Translations under genes and position numbers: made by a program | Part shown: positions 56,253 through 64,000 of the stretch, one piece after another | Position numbering within the stretch: position 1 is the first letter of the stretch | Layout: each line of letters begins with the position of its first letter | Notes under the pieces: model-generated | What the model was told of the DNA's origin: nothing | The model's input: only the letters and a program-made list of their open reading frames with translations | The model's database searches: none | From: RPQJ01 sp963846885 | GTDB taxonomy: Bacteria; Pseudomonadota; Gammaproteobacteria; Steroidobacterales; Steroidobacteraceae | Assembly (NCBI GenBank): GCA_963846885.1 | Contig: CAWJXS010000004.1 | Location: forward strand, 1-64,000 | Length of the DNA stretch: 64,000 nucleotides | Direction of reading: 5' to 3'

Positions 56253-57236
56253 GTGTCGATCAACAACCGATTTTGTAGCCTGTGGCCGGCGGTGACGGCC
56301 GCTTGGCTGTTGGCAATGGCGCCGGCCGCGCTGGCCGCTTCCGATCCCTTGCCTTCCTGGAGTGACGGCCCTGCCCGCACGCGAATCGTGGAGTTCGTGG
56401 AAGCGGTCACCGATCCGCTCGGCAAGGCCTACGTTCCTCCCGTGGATCGGGTGGCGGTATTCGACAACGACGGCACCCTCTGGTCCGAGCAGCCGCTGTA
56501 CTTCCAGGCCGTGTTTGCACTCGACATGGCGCGAGACATGGCGAAGAACGCCCCGGCGTCTGTCCCCAGCCCCTTACTCGCCGCGGCGGCGAAGGGCGAC
56601 CAGAAGGCCCTGGCAGAGTTGGTGATGTTGACCCACGCCAATACCACGAGCGATGAATTCGCCGATCGCGTCCGCCAATGGACGCGCACGGCGCGGCATC
56701 CGACCTTGCACCGACCCTACACCGAGCTTACCTACCTGCCGATGCGCGAACTGCTCGATTACCTGACGGCCAATGGCTTTTCGACCTGGATCGTCTCCGG
56801 CGGCGGGGTGGAGTTCATGCGGACCTTCTCGCAGGAAATCTATGGCATCCCGCCGGAGCGAGTGATTGGCTCGAGCATCAAGACGCGCTATGAACTGCGG
56901 GATGGGAAGCCTGTGATCGTGCGGCTGCCGGAACTCGAGTTCCTGGATGACAAGGAAGGGAAGCCCGTCGGCATCCACAAGCAGATCGGCAAGCGGCCGA
57001 TCGCGGCGTTCGGCAACTCGGACGGCGACTTCCAGATGCTCGAGTGGACGACAGCCGGATCCGGCGCGAGGCTTGGCATGATCGTTCATCACGACGATGC
57101 AGAGCGCGAGTTCGCGTACGACCGCGGCAGCCACATCGGCCAGCTCGAGCGCGGCCTCGACGAGGCGGGCGCACGGGGCTGGACCGTCATCAGCATGAAG
57201 GACGCCTGGAAGCAGGTCTACGCGCCGGCGCGCTGA
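56253..57236 (+). CDS. Secreted HAD-superfamily phosphatase
   Basis: A 327-aa exported HAD hydrolase. GTG 56253 follows CGAGGGAAG and starts a signal peptide ending ALA near residue 28. The nucleophile motif I is VFDNDGTLWSEQP with Asp71 and Asp73, motif II is WIVSGG near 195, and motif IV is FGNSDGDFQML near 265. The order and DNDGT variant fit phosphoserine-phosphatase-like or acid-phosphatase members acting outside the cytoplasm. It lies 60 bases before the phospholipase D gene on the same strand. Confidence 0.86.
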   Translation: MSINNRFCSLWPAVTAAWLLAMAPAALAASDPLPSWSDGPARTRIVEFVEAVTDPLGKAYVPPVDRVAVFDNDGTLWSEQPLYFQAVFALDMARDMAKNAPASVPSPLLAAAAKGDQKALAELVMLTHANTTSDEFADRVRQWTRTARHPTLHRPYTELTYLPMRELLDYLTANGFSTWIVSGGGVEFMRTFSQEIYGIPPERVIGSSIKTRYELRDGKPVIVRLPELEFLDDKEGKPVGIHKQIGKRPIAAFGNSDGDFQMLEWTTAGSGARLGMIVHHDDAEREFAYDRGSHIGQLERGLDEAGARGWTVISMKDAWKQVYAPAR

Positions 57237-57296
57237 CTGCGTGCGAGTGCGCTGCCGTTGCGGCGATAATGCGGGGCGATCCCCAGGGTAGTCACG

Positions 57297-58841
57297 ATGT
57301 CACGCTTCCACGCCGTCCGCCTGTTCGTCCTGCTCGCGCCGTGGTGGCTTGCGGGCTGCTCGTCACTCGCGCCCAGGCCCGAACTGCCGCAGCAGGTCGC
57401 CGTCGCGACAGCGCAGGACACGCAGCTCGACCAGTTGATCGGCGCGGCCGAAGCGGAGCATCCGGGGCAGTCCGGGTTCCGCCTCGTGCGCGAAGGGCCC
57501 GAGGCGTTTGCGATCCGTTCGCGCACCGCCCTCGCCGCGGGCCGCAGCCTGGATATCCAGACGTACATCTGGCACGACGACGTCACTGGCGGTTACCTCG
57601 CCTATCGCGCCCTCGAGGCGGCCGACCGCGGCGTCAAGGTGCGGCTGCTGGTCGACGACATGGATGCGCGCGGCAAGAACTACTCCTTCGCCGCCCTCGA
57701 CGCGCATCCGAACATCGAAGTGCGGATGTTCAACCCGTTCGGATCGCGCACCGGCTCCCTGCGCTTCGTCTTCGAAGCCATGGGCAGCTTCAGCCGCATC
57801 AATCGGCGCATGCACAACAAGAGCTGGATCGCCGACAACCGCATCGCGATCGTGGGCGGTCGCAACCTGGGCGACGAGTACTTCGGGGCGAGCGACGAGA
57901 TCAATTTCGTCGACCTCGATTTCGCCATGGTGGGTCCGATCGTGCGTGACGCGTCAGCATCGTTCGATCGCTACTGGAATTCACCAGCTGCGTACCCCAT
58001 AGCGTTGCTGGCACCCGAAGATGCCACCGCCGCGGCGTTGGCCACGCTGCGCGAGCGAGTCGCGTCGCGAGTCGTCGTCGCGGAAAGGGAGCGATTCGCG
58101 GCTGAATTGCGCAAAGACGATGCAGTGCAACGCCTGTTGCGCGGCGACTGGGCCATGCAATGGACCAGCGACTATCGCTTCGTGGCCGACGATCCGGCCA
58201 AGGCGATGGGCCGGAAATCAGGTCTGGGCGGCTCGGACGTGCTCGCGGTCCTGGCGCCGATCATGGAAGACGCCAAGGTCCGGATCACCGTGATCTCACC
58301 GTACTTCGTTCCCGGCAAGGACGGCACGAAGTTCATGCTGGACCAGGTGGCACGAGGTACGGAGGTGCGAGTGCTGACCAACTCGCTGGCGGCGAACGAC
58401 GTCCCGATGGTCTACGGCGGCTACTCGAAAACGCGGCCCGAACTGCTGGCAGGCGGCGTGAAGCTCTGGGAGTTGAAGCCGTTGCCGGGCTCGACGCCGA
58501 AGAAGAGCGCCTTCGGTTCGTCCGGCGCGAGCCTGCACACGAAGGCACTGGCCGCAGACTCGCGGCGTGGTTTCGTCGGCAGCTACAACCTCGATCCGCG
58601 CTCGACGGCGCTCAATTGCGAGCAGGGTGTCTTCGTCGAAGAGGCCACGATCGCGCGCCAGCTCGAAACCCTGTTCGACCGGGAGACGTCGACCGAACGC
58701 GCATGGGCGGTCACCCGCGACGGCAATGGCCTGCGCTGGAGCGATGGCGTGCAGACGTACGACAGCTCCCCGGAGGCGACGGGCGGCCAGAAGTTCCAGG
58801 CATGGCTCGCCAAGGTGCTGCCGCTCGACTCGCAGCTCTAG
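57297..58841 (+). CDS. Phospholipase D family lipoprotein (second copy in window)
   Basis: A 514-aa PLD-superfamily protein with a strong lipobox (LAGC, Cys21). The two HKD motifs are HNKSWIAD near residue 171 and HTKALAAD near 412, with GGRNLGDEY and GSYNLDPRS after them. It is the ClsC/YmdC type of cardiolipin synthase-like enzyme. It differs from the PLD at 17821 in leader and spacing. Its TAG stop overlaps the CTAGG that opens the first hairpin element, so the element may have supplied the stop codon. Confidence 0.9.
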   Translation: MSRFHAVRLFVLLAPWWLAGCSSLAPRPELPQQVAVATAQDTQLDQLIGAAEAEHPGQSGFRLVREGPEAFAIRSRTALAAGRSLDIQTYIWHDDVTGGYLAYRALEAADRGVKVRLLVDDMDARGKNYSFAALDAHPNIEVRMFNPFGSRTGSLRFVFEAMGSFSRINRRMHNKSWIADNRIAIVGGRNLGDEYFGASDEINFVDLDFAMVGPIVRDASASFDRYWNSPAAYPIALLAPEDATAAALATLRERVASRVVVAERERFAAELRKDDAVQRLLRGDWAMQWTSDYRFVADDPAKAMGRKSGLGGSDVLAVLAPIMEDAKVRITVISPYFVPGKDGTKFMLDQVARGTEVRVLTNSLAANDVPMVYGGYSKTRPELLAGGVKLWELKPLPGSTPKKSAFGSSGASLHTKALAADSRRGFVGSYNLDPRSTALNCEQGVFVEEATIARQLETLFDRETSTERAWAVTRDGNGLRWSDGVQTYDSSPEATGGQKFQAWLAKVLPLDSQL

Positions 58842-58845
58842 GTGT

Positions 58846-59119
58846 GAAGCCCTGCACAGGTCCGCAAGTGACGCGTTGCGTGCGTTCGATCCGGTGCCTG
58901 TCACCGAGCTTGGAAAGGCAGACACGCGCTCTGTGACAGGCACCGGATCGAGCGCTCTGGCAGCATCGCAGGCTGTCATGTCGCAAGCGTCCGACCCGGG
59001 ACCGTTCCCAGAGCGCGTGTCTGCCTTTCCAAGCTCGGGGAACGGTCCCGGGTCGGACGCGCCAGCGATGGGTCACCCTCGCGTGTTCGACGCGCGGTGC
59101 CGAATTGGAAACCGGCGCG
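58846..59119. repeat. Double-hairpin element, copy 1
   Basis: A 274-base repeat, 97% identical (7 differences) to 60127-60400 and in the same orientation. Hairpin 1 has arms 58882-58904 and 58933-58955 and a 28-base loop at 58905-58932. Hairpin 2 has arms 58987-59009 and 59038-59060 and a 28-base loop at 59010-59037. The stems are 23 bp (hairpin 2 perfect; hairpin 1 with one G-T pair). Each loop is the exact reverse complement of the other. Preceded by CTAGG at 58838-58842 and followed by the phhA leader. It holds no credible gene; the rest of the 342-base gap 58842-59183 shows nothing else. Confidence 0.92.
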
Positions 59120-59183
59120 CCTGGCGCCACCGCCGGGCGCAGTCCGATGGCAATCGAGCGCAGCATGCGCGACCATTGAGCGC

Positions 59184-60125
59184 ATGACCCAGAGCACGTC
59201 GTCCCAGCCTTTCGATTACTCACGGATCCCCGCGATGCCGGCATCCGTGTATGTCGCTCCGCTCAGGAAACCCGCGGGTCTGGGCGACGACTGGCTCGAG
59301 CCGGCGCAACGCAAGTACGACGCTGCAGAACACCGGATCTGGGACGAGCTTTTTGCGCGGCAGATCGAACTGATGCCGGGCCATGCCTGCAGCGAGTTCA
59401 TGCGCGGTCTGGAGCGGCTCGATCTGGGACACGGCGGCGTGCCCGACTTCGCCCAGATGAGCGAGGAGTTGCAGAGCCTGACCGGGTGGAGCGTCGTGCC
59501 GGTGCCGATGCTGATTCCCGATCATGTCTTCTATTACCACCTGGCGAATCGTCGCTTCCCGGCCGGCAACTTCATCCGGTCGCGCGAGCAGTTCGACTAC
59601 ATCCAGGAACCCGACGTCTTCCACGACGTCTTCGGGCACGTGCCGCTGCTCACCGACCCGATCTACGCGAGCTACATGGAGGCCTACGGCCGCGCGGGCT
59701 GGAAGGCACTCAAGTACAACCGGCTCAAGGCGCTGAGCGCGCTGTACTGGTACACCGTCGAGTTCGGCCTGATCCTCGAGGGCGACCAGCTGCGCATCTA
59801 TGGCGCAGGCATCCTGTCGGGCCCGACCGAGACGGTGTTCGCGCTCAAGGGACAGTCTCCCAACCGCATCCACCTGAACGTCGACCGGGTGATGCGCACC
59901 GACTACACGATCTCCGACCTGCAGGCGACGTACTTCGTGATCGAGTCATTCCGCGAGTTGTTCCACCTGACGGAACAGCGCGGGTTCGAGCCGATCTACG
60001 AATCGCTCGCGCCGGCCTTCCAGTACGCGAAGACCGCCGCGCTCGACACCGACCACATCTACCACCGTGGCACGCAGGAATACGAGCTGCGGGGCGGGCG
60101 CGGCTCGGGGGCCCAGCCCACCTAG
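59184..60125 (+). CDS. phhA: Phenylalanine 4-monooxygenase
   Basis: A 313-aa non-haem iron, tetrahydropterin-dependent enzyme that converts phenylalanine to tyrosine. Iron ligands are the two His of FHDVFGH near residues 146-151 and the Glu of WYTVEFG near 192, the spacing of bacterial PhhA. ATG 59184 has only a weak ribosome site; in-frame sequence upstream is repeat-derived. No pterin dehydratase (phhB) is adjacent. The gene is bracketed by two copies of the hairpin element, and its TAG stop lies in the CTAGG that opens copy 2. Confidence 0.95.
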   Translation: MTQSTSSQPFDYSRIPAMPASVYVAPLRKPAGLGDDWLEPAQRKYDAAEHRIWDELFARQIELMPGHACSEFMRGLERLDLGHGGVPDFAQMSEELQSLTGWSVVPVPMLIPDHVFYYHLANRRFPAGNFIRSREQFDYIQEPDVFHDVFGHVPLLTDPIYASYMEAYGRAGWKALKYNRLKALSALYWYTVEFGLILEGDQLRIYGAGILSGPTETVFALKGQSPNRIHLNVDRVMRTDYTISDLQATYFVIESFRELFHLTEQRGFEPIYESLAPAFQYAKTAALDTDHIYHRGTQEYELRGGRGSGAQPT

Positions 60126-60483
60126 GGAAGCCCTGCACAGGTCCGCAAGTGACGCGTTGCGTGCGCTCGATCCGGTGCCTGTCACCGAGCTTGGAAAGGC
60201 AGACACGCGCTCTGTGACAGGCACCGGATCGAGCGCTCTGGCAGCGTCGCAGGCTGGCATGTCGCAAGCGTCCGATCCGGGACCGTTCCCAGAGCGCGTG
60301 TCTGCCTTTCCAAGCTCGGGGAACGGTCCCGGGTCGGACGCGCCAGCGACTGGTCGCCCTCGCGTGTTCGACGCGCGGTGCCGAATTGGAAACCGGCGCG
60401 GCTGACCTTGAGTGCTCGGTGACGGCTACCGGATAGTAAGGTGGCCGTGGCGGCCGCTGCGGACCTGTGCAGAGCTTACCTAG
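60122..60483. repeat. Unit with 26-bp inverted ends enclosing element copy 2
   Basis: Bases 60122-60147 and 60458-60483 are inverted repeats of each other (24 of 26 match), both beginning CTAG at the outer end. They enclose 310 bases including the double-hairpin copy 2. The unit exactly spans the gap between the phhA stop (60125) and the convergent membrane-protein stop (60485), so it occupies the whole intergenic space. No open reading frame in it looks real. It may be a small non-autonomous mobile element or a bidirectional terminator. Confidence 0.75.
60127..60400. repeat. Double-hairpin element, copy 2
   Basis: Second copy of the 274-base element. Hairpin 1 arms are 60163-60185 and 60214-60236 (perfect 23 bp) with loop 60186-60213. 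Hairpin 2 arms are 60268-60290 and 60319-60341 (one G-T pair) with loop 60291-60318. Both loops are unchanged from copy 1, and the stem differences between copies preserve pairing. The bases 60401-60457 after it have no match at copy 1. Confidence 0.92.
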
Positions 60484-60484
60484 C

Positions 60485-61048
60485 TCAGCTGATCGGCTGC
60501 GACAGGTACGAAGCCGCCATGGCGATTGCCGCAAACAGCAGCACGGCCTGCACTGCGTGCACGCGGGGATTGCGGCTCACGATCCCCGGCAGCAGGATCA
60601 GGATAAGCGACACCCGCACGCCGCGCGCCCCGGACAAGTCGAACTTGTCTTCGATCAGAAAATGCGAAAGCGCGCCCGCAACCACGGCGCCGAGCAGCAG
60701 GCCCTGCGTCCAGCGGGCATGGCGGAAGTAATAGTCGCGCATGTCGTGGATGCGGTCGTCCTCCAGGTCGGGTACGGCCAGGTGACTGATGAGGTAGAGC
60801 AGGATCGGCACGCTGAGCAGCAGCAAGGCCTGCAGCACCGTCCAGGGCGCGTGGTCGCGAAAGCGCCAGATGGTGAACCAGCTGACGACATGACCGACGA
60901 AAGTCAGCGCGATCCAGCAGCTGTGCACCCAGTAGAGCTGCACCCGGTCGCGCGCCTCGATCATCTGGCCCACGCTGGTCACGAGCAACGACACGCCGAG
61001 ACCCGCGACGATCGCGTACAGGGCCAGCAGGAACTCGAAGACGGTCAT
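60485..61048 (-). CDS. Hypothetical membrane protein
   Basis: A 187-aa protein with five or so hydrophobic segments, starting in one (VFEFLLALYAIVAGLGVSLLV) and ending YLSQPIS. Short charged loops (QMIEARDRVQLYW; DLEDDRIHDMRDYYF) lie between. I do not recognise a family; it resembles small uncharacterised membrane proteins. ATG 61048 is used, with ATG 61057 possible. It converges on phhA, and the stop is one base from the inverted-repeat unit. Confidence 0.72.
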   Translation of the reverse strand: MTVFEFLLALYAIVAGLGVSLLVTSVGQMIEARDRVQLYWVHSCWIALTFVGHVVSWFTIWRFRDHAPWTVLQALLLLSVPILLYLISHLAVPDLEDDRIHDMRDYYFRHARWTQGLLLGAVVAGALSHFLIEDKFDLSGARGVRVSLILILLPGIVSRNPRVHAVQAVLLFAAIAMAASYLSQPIS

Positions 61049-61177
61049 GGCTGCCATCGTACCGCCGAATGCATCATCCGCGGAGGTAGGCAGCGTCCAG
61101 CGGCGCCGTGTACCGTTGGCAACGGCGTACCGACCCACGTATCGTCGCTGCCTTCGCCACTGTCCACTGAGCCTGCC

Positions 61178-62314
61178 TTGCCCAAGACCGCAGATGTGAT
61201 CGTCCTCGGCGCTGGCATGGCGGGCGCATCGCTCGCTGCAGCGCTGGCCCCGAAGCTGCGCGTGGTGCTGCTGGAGAAAGAAGACCAGCCGGGGCTGCAC
61301 GCGACTGGACGTTCGGCTGCGATGTTCTTCGAGACCTACGGCAACGCGACCGTGCGTGCCCTGACACGGGCCAGCCGTTCATTCCTGCAATCGCCCCCGC
61401 CGGGTTTCGCCGCGAACCCGTTGCTGCAACCACGCGCCGCGCTGTTCGTCGCCGACGAATCACGGCTGTTTGCGCTCGACGCGATGGTTGCCGAATACGC
61501 GGGGGCAAGCGAATGCGTGGAACTCGACGCGGCGGGCGCCCTGCAGTACTGCCCGGTGTTGCGCGAGGACTGGATTGCCGGCGCATTGCTCGACCCGACC
61601 GGTCACGACATGGACGTTGCGGCGATCCATCTCGGCTACCTGCGCAGCGCCCGCCAGGCGGGCCTGCAGCTGGTCACCGGCACGGGCGACGCCACGCTCG
61701 AACGCAGCGGTGGGGTGTGGCACGTCCGCACGCAGGCCGGTGAGTTTGCCGCGCCCGTGCTGGTGAATGCGGGCGGTGCGTGGGCGGATCGCATCGCGAT
61801 CGCGGCCGGCGTGCAGCCGATCGGTCTGCAACCGCTGCGCCGCACGGCCGTGCTGTTGCCTGCGCCCGCGGGCTACGACGTCACGTCCTGGCCGATGGTC
61901 ATCGACGTCGAGGAAGAGTTCTATTTCAAACCCGATGCGGGCAGGTTGCTGCTGTCGCCGGCGAACGAAGACCCGATGGAGCCCTGCGATGCGATGCCCG
62001 ACGACATCGACGTTGCGATCGCCGTCGACCGCTTCGAGCACGCGACGACCGTGCAGGTGACGCGCGTGGGCCACAGCTGGGCCGGGCTGCGGAGTTTCGT
62101 GCCCGACCGCTCGCCTGTCGTCGGTTTTGCCGCTGATGCGGAGGGCTTTTTCTGGCTCGCCGCGCAAGGCGGCTATGGCATCCAGATGGCCCCGGCGCTC
62201 GCGCGCGTCGCAGCCGCCCTGGTGACAGGCGCAACCTTGCCGGAAGACATCCTCGAGCAGGGCGTCACGGAGCAGGAGCTCTCGCCCCGACGCTTGCAGC
62301 CGCAATCTGGCTGA
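61178..62314 (+). CDS. FAD-dependent oxidoreductase, D-arginine dehydrogenase-like (DauA type)
   Basis: A 378-aa DAO-family flavoenzyme. The Rossmann motif is VIVLGAGMAGASLAA at the N-terminus, followed by LHATGRSAAMFFETYGNATVRALT, which is the DauA-like signature. Later it has NAGGAWADRIA and the C-terminal GYGIQMAPALARVAAAL FAD motif. It would oxidise a D-amino acid or similar secondary amine and pass electrons to the chain. The start is TTG 61178, with a weak ribosome site; no other in-frame start nearby is better. Confidence 0.86.
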   Translation: MPKTADVIVLGAGMAGASLAAALAPKLRVVLLEKEDQPGLHATGRSAAMFFETYGNATVRALTRASRSFLQSPPPGFAANPLLQPRAALFVADESRLFALDAMVAEYAGASECVELDAAGALQYCPVLREDWIAGALLDPTGHDMDVAAIHLGYLRSARQAGLQLVTGTGDATLERSGGVWHVRTQAGEFAAPVLVNAGGAWADRIAIAAGVQPIGLQPLRRTAVLLPAPAGYDVTSWPMVIDVEEEFYFKPDAGRLLLSPANEDPMEPCDAMPDDIDVAIAVDRFEHATTVQVTRVGHSWAGLRSFVPDRSPVVGFAADAEGFFWLAAQGGYGIQMAPALARVAAALVTGATLPEDILEQGVTEQELSPRRLQPQSG

Positions 62315-62355
62315 GATTCGTCACGGGACACGGTGCGGTCCGGCCCGTCCGAACG

Positions 62356-62781
62356 TCAGTCCGTGAGGTGCAGCACCACTTGGCGAGCGTGCGCGCCGTC
62401 GCGATGCTCGAACAGGTAGATACCCTGCCACTGTCCCAGCGCCAGTCGCGCATCGACGATCGGAATCGACAGTGACGTCGCTGTCAGCGCCGCCTTGATG
62501 TGACCCGGCATGTCGTCCGGGCCTTCGGCTCCATGCCGCACCCATTGCATCGACGCGTCGTCACTGCGCGGCACCAGCCGGCGGAAGAATTCGTCGAGAT
62601 CGGCGCGCACGTCGGGGTCAGCATTTTCCTGCACCAGCAGCGAACAGGAGGTGTGCCTGACGAACAGCGTCAGCACGCCCTGTTCGCAGCGACACTCGCG
62701 CACGAAGCGCGCGACGTCGGTGGTGAACTCGTGCAGCCCCGCACCCGGCGTATGCACGGTCAATATGTTCTGGCGACTCAT
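62356..62781 (-). CDS. yjbQ: YjbQ family protein (UPF0047)
   Basis: A 141-aa protein of the YjbQ/UPF0047 family. Diagnostic segments are LTLFVRHTSCSLLVQENADPDVRADLDEFF and the C-terminal IYLFEHRDGAHARQVVLHL, with conserved His residues that could form a metal site. Weak thiamine-phosphate synthase activity is reported for E. coli YjbQ, but its physiological role is open. GGGGATC precedes ATG 62781. It converges on the FAD enzyme gene. Confidence 0.92.
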   Translation of the reverse strand: MSRQNILTVHTPGAGLHEFTTDVARFVRECRCEQGVLTLFVRHTSCSLLVQENADPDVRADLDEFFRRLVPRSDDASMQWVRHGAEGPDDMPGHIKAALTATSLSIPIVDARLALGQWQGIYLFEHRDGAHARQVVLHLTD

Positions 62782-62862
62782 GCGTCGGGATCCCCGCTGT
62801 GGTCTATCCCGGTGCACCGGGCCGCGTCAAAGGCTCGTGCATCAATTTGCGCGCACTCACGT

Positions 62863-63928
62863 TCAGCTCCGCGCTTTCCTGGGCGAGCCGTCCCGCCGGG
62901 AGCGAGCTGTGCTCTTTGCCCGCGCTGGCGGGCTCGCCTGGTGTCTGGCCTTCCCGAGACGCTTCTCAGGACTGTGCCGGGCCAGCAGTTCGCGGGACCG
63001 TTCGATCGTCTCCTGCTCGGCCTGCAGCACGAACTCCCGCAGCCTGACCGCGGTCTGGGTCCAGGGCCGGCCGGCGAGGCTGACGATCCCGTACTGCAGG
63101 GACAGCCACAACTCGGTGCCCAGCAGCACGAACCTGCCCGACTCCAGTTCGTCGTCGATGCATGGCAGGATCGATGCACTGACGGCGTTCGAGTGCGCGA
63201 CGATGCGCTTCATGGCCGACAGCCCGTTGCACTGGATGGCAGGCAACGGTCGCGCCGCCTGCTGCCGCGCCGAGCCCTCGCGGTGCGCGGCGATCAGCGG
63301 ATCCAGCAATCGCGGCGGGATGCGCGACGGCGTCACGAACGGCCAGGCGGCGAGCACGTCCGCGGCACGCACGTCGCGCTGGCCGGCCAGCGGATGCTCC
63401 GCGCGCGCAAAAAAGTACACGGGGTGTTGCACGGGCAGCGGCACGACATCCAGGTCCGGCTCGCGTGACAGCACGCTGGTCTCGGCGACGAAGAAATCGA
63501 GCGCACGTGCGCGCAGCCGCTGCACGAGTTCATCCCAGTTGCCGGAATGAAGCTGCACGGTCACGCGCGGGAACGCCTCGACGAACCGGGCGCAGGCGGG
63601 ACTCAGCAGCGAATCCGTCGGGTACGGACCGCCACCGACGTCTACGCGCCCGGACCGCAGCTGCGAGTGACCCACGGCCTCGGCCTCGAGCTCGTCGGCC
63701 ATGCGCAGCAAGTCGCGCGAGCGCTCGATGTACAGGCGCCCGAGGTCGGTGGGCACGACGCCGCTGCTGGAGCGCACGAACAGGGCGCTGCCGAAACTGT
63801 CGCTCGAGGTGCTGGATGCTGCGCGACAGCGCGGGCTGGCTGATGTGCAGCGCAGCGGCGGCACGAACGAAACTGCGGTGCTCGGCGAGTGCCACCACCT
63901 GTCGCAGTTGCTGCAGTTCCAGCGCCAT
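62863..63928 (-). pseudogene. LysR-family regulator, interrupted by a one-base insertion
   Basis: A LysR-type regulator of about 354 aa when repaired. ATG 63928 opens the HTH (LELQQLRQVVALAEHRSFVR, then HISQPALSRSIQHLE). At about 63802 one extra base shifts the frame. Removing it gives HLEDSFGSALF, the normal LysR continuation, and the effector domain runs to 62863 (GGGPYPTDSLLSPA; PRVTVQLHSGNWDELV). The C-terminal ~40 residues are basic and unusual. The gene is paralogous to the LysR at 13514 and has the same 15-base box upstream. The break is probably a read error. Confidence 0.85.
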
Positions 63929-63957
63929 GCGTGCATGTTATACCGATCATGTAGAAG

Positions 63958-63972
63958 ATGCATTGGACACAT
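63958..63972 (+). promoter_or_regulatory. Candidate LysR binding box ATGCATTGGACACAT (second copy)
   Basis: Identical to the 15-mer at 14496-14510, 29 bases upstream of this LysR start, again preceded by GATCAT (at 63945-63950). It probably controls this lysR and a divergent gene lying beyond the right end of the window. Confidence 0.6.
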
Positions 63973-64000
63973 GCCGTCGATTGCGGCAATTTTCGCCCCG

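Noticed and set aside
58852..59187. Small peptides encoded in the hairpin repeat (VTGTGS-type)
   Set aside because: The frames follow the inverted repeats and occur on both strands; they reflect the repeat and not protein selection.
58846..60400. CRISPR array or insertion sequence
   Set aside because: There are only two copies with no regular short repeat/spacer pattern, and no transposase lies in or between them.

Overview
The window is about 64 kb of high-GC, gene-dense chromosome from a Pseudomonadota. The gene set (CioAB-type bd oxidase with a DUF2474 peptide, LssY_C lipoprotein, phenylalanine 4-hydroxylase, YjbQ, DUF885, DUF3604, cyclic-glucan synthase NdvB, an LpxD homologue) fits a free-living gamma- or betaproteobacterium. 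I cannot place it more precisely from sequence alone. I see no rRNA, tRNA, phage, transposase or CRISPR array.

Layout. 1-11 kb: a secreted DUF3604 protein and a giant ndvB reading frame broken by two opposite single-base shifts. 11.2-13 kb: a compact unit (sigma70-like promoter, small membrane protein, HPF/RaiA-type ribosome factor, strong terminator) and a DUF4239 membrane protein. 13-16.4 kb: a basic Lys-rich protein, a LysR gene divergent from a MetA-pathway outer-membrane protein, and a DsbA-like thioredoxin with two frame breaks. 16.4-21.5 kb: a translationally coupled operon of an AraC regulator and three predicted lipoproteins (alpha/beta hydrolase, phospholipase D, LssY_C). 21.7-27.4 kb: Dps, a NarL/FixJ response regulator, a Lys/Ala-rich protein, PhoD, MltA and an EamA transporter. 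27.4-32.8 kb: a five-gene cluster (cation/proton antiporter, cioA, cioB, DUF2474 peptide, ThDP enzyme). 33-38.8 kb: gnd and zwf tail to tail, an LpxD-like acyltransferase with a fatty acid desaturase, and a P1 peptidase. 39-50 kb: serine hydrolase, DUF885 peptidase, acyl-CoA dehydrogenase, quinone oxidoreductase, lipase-like hydrolase, and a lipoprotein with three TIG domains followed by six repeats. 50-57 kb: GFA protein, DDAH, MscS, Kef-type antiporter, TerC, ExoD and an HAD phosphatase. 57-64 kb: a second phospholipase D lipoprotein, phenylalanine 4-hydroxylase, a DauA-like FAD enzyme, YjbQ and a second LysR gene.

The most unusual structure is a 274-bp element present twice (58846-59119 and 60127-60400), bracketing phhA. 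Each copy holds two hairpins with 23-bp stems, and their 28-nt loops are exact reverse complements of each other. The second copy sits in a larger unit with 26-bp inverted ends beginning CTAG, and it fills the whole gap between two convergent genes. It resembles a BIME/REP-like element, but I know of no described family with this architecture.

Several genes (ndvB, dsbA-like, zwf, the last lysR, probably the P1 peptidase leader) are broken by single-base insertions or deletions while both sides keep full family similarity. Residual sequencing error is the simplest explanation, so these genes are probably intact in the organism.
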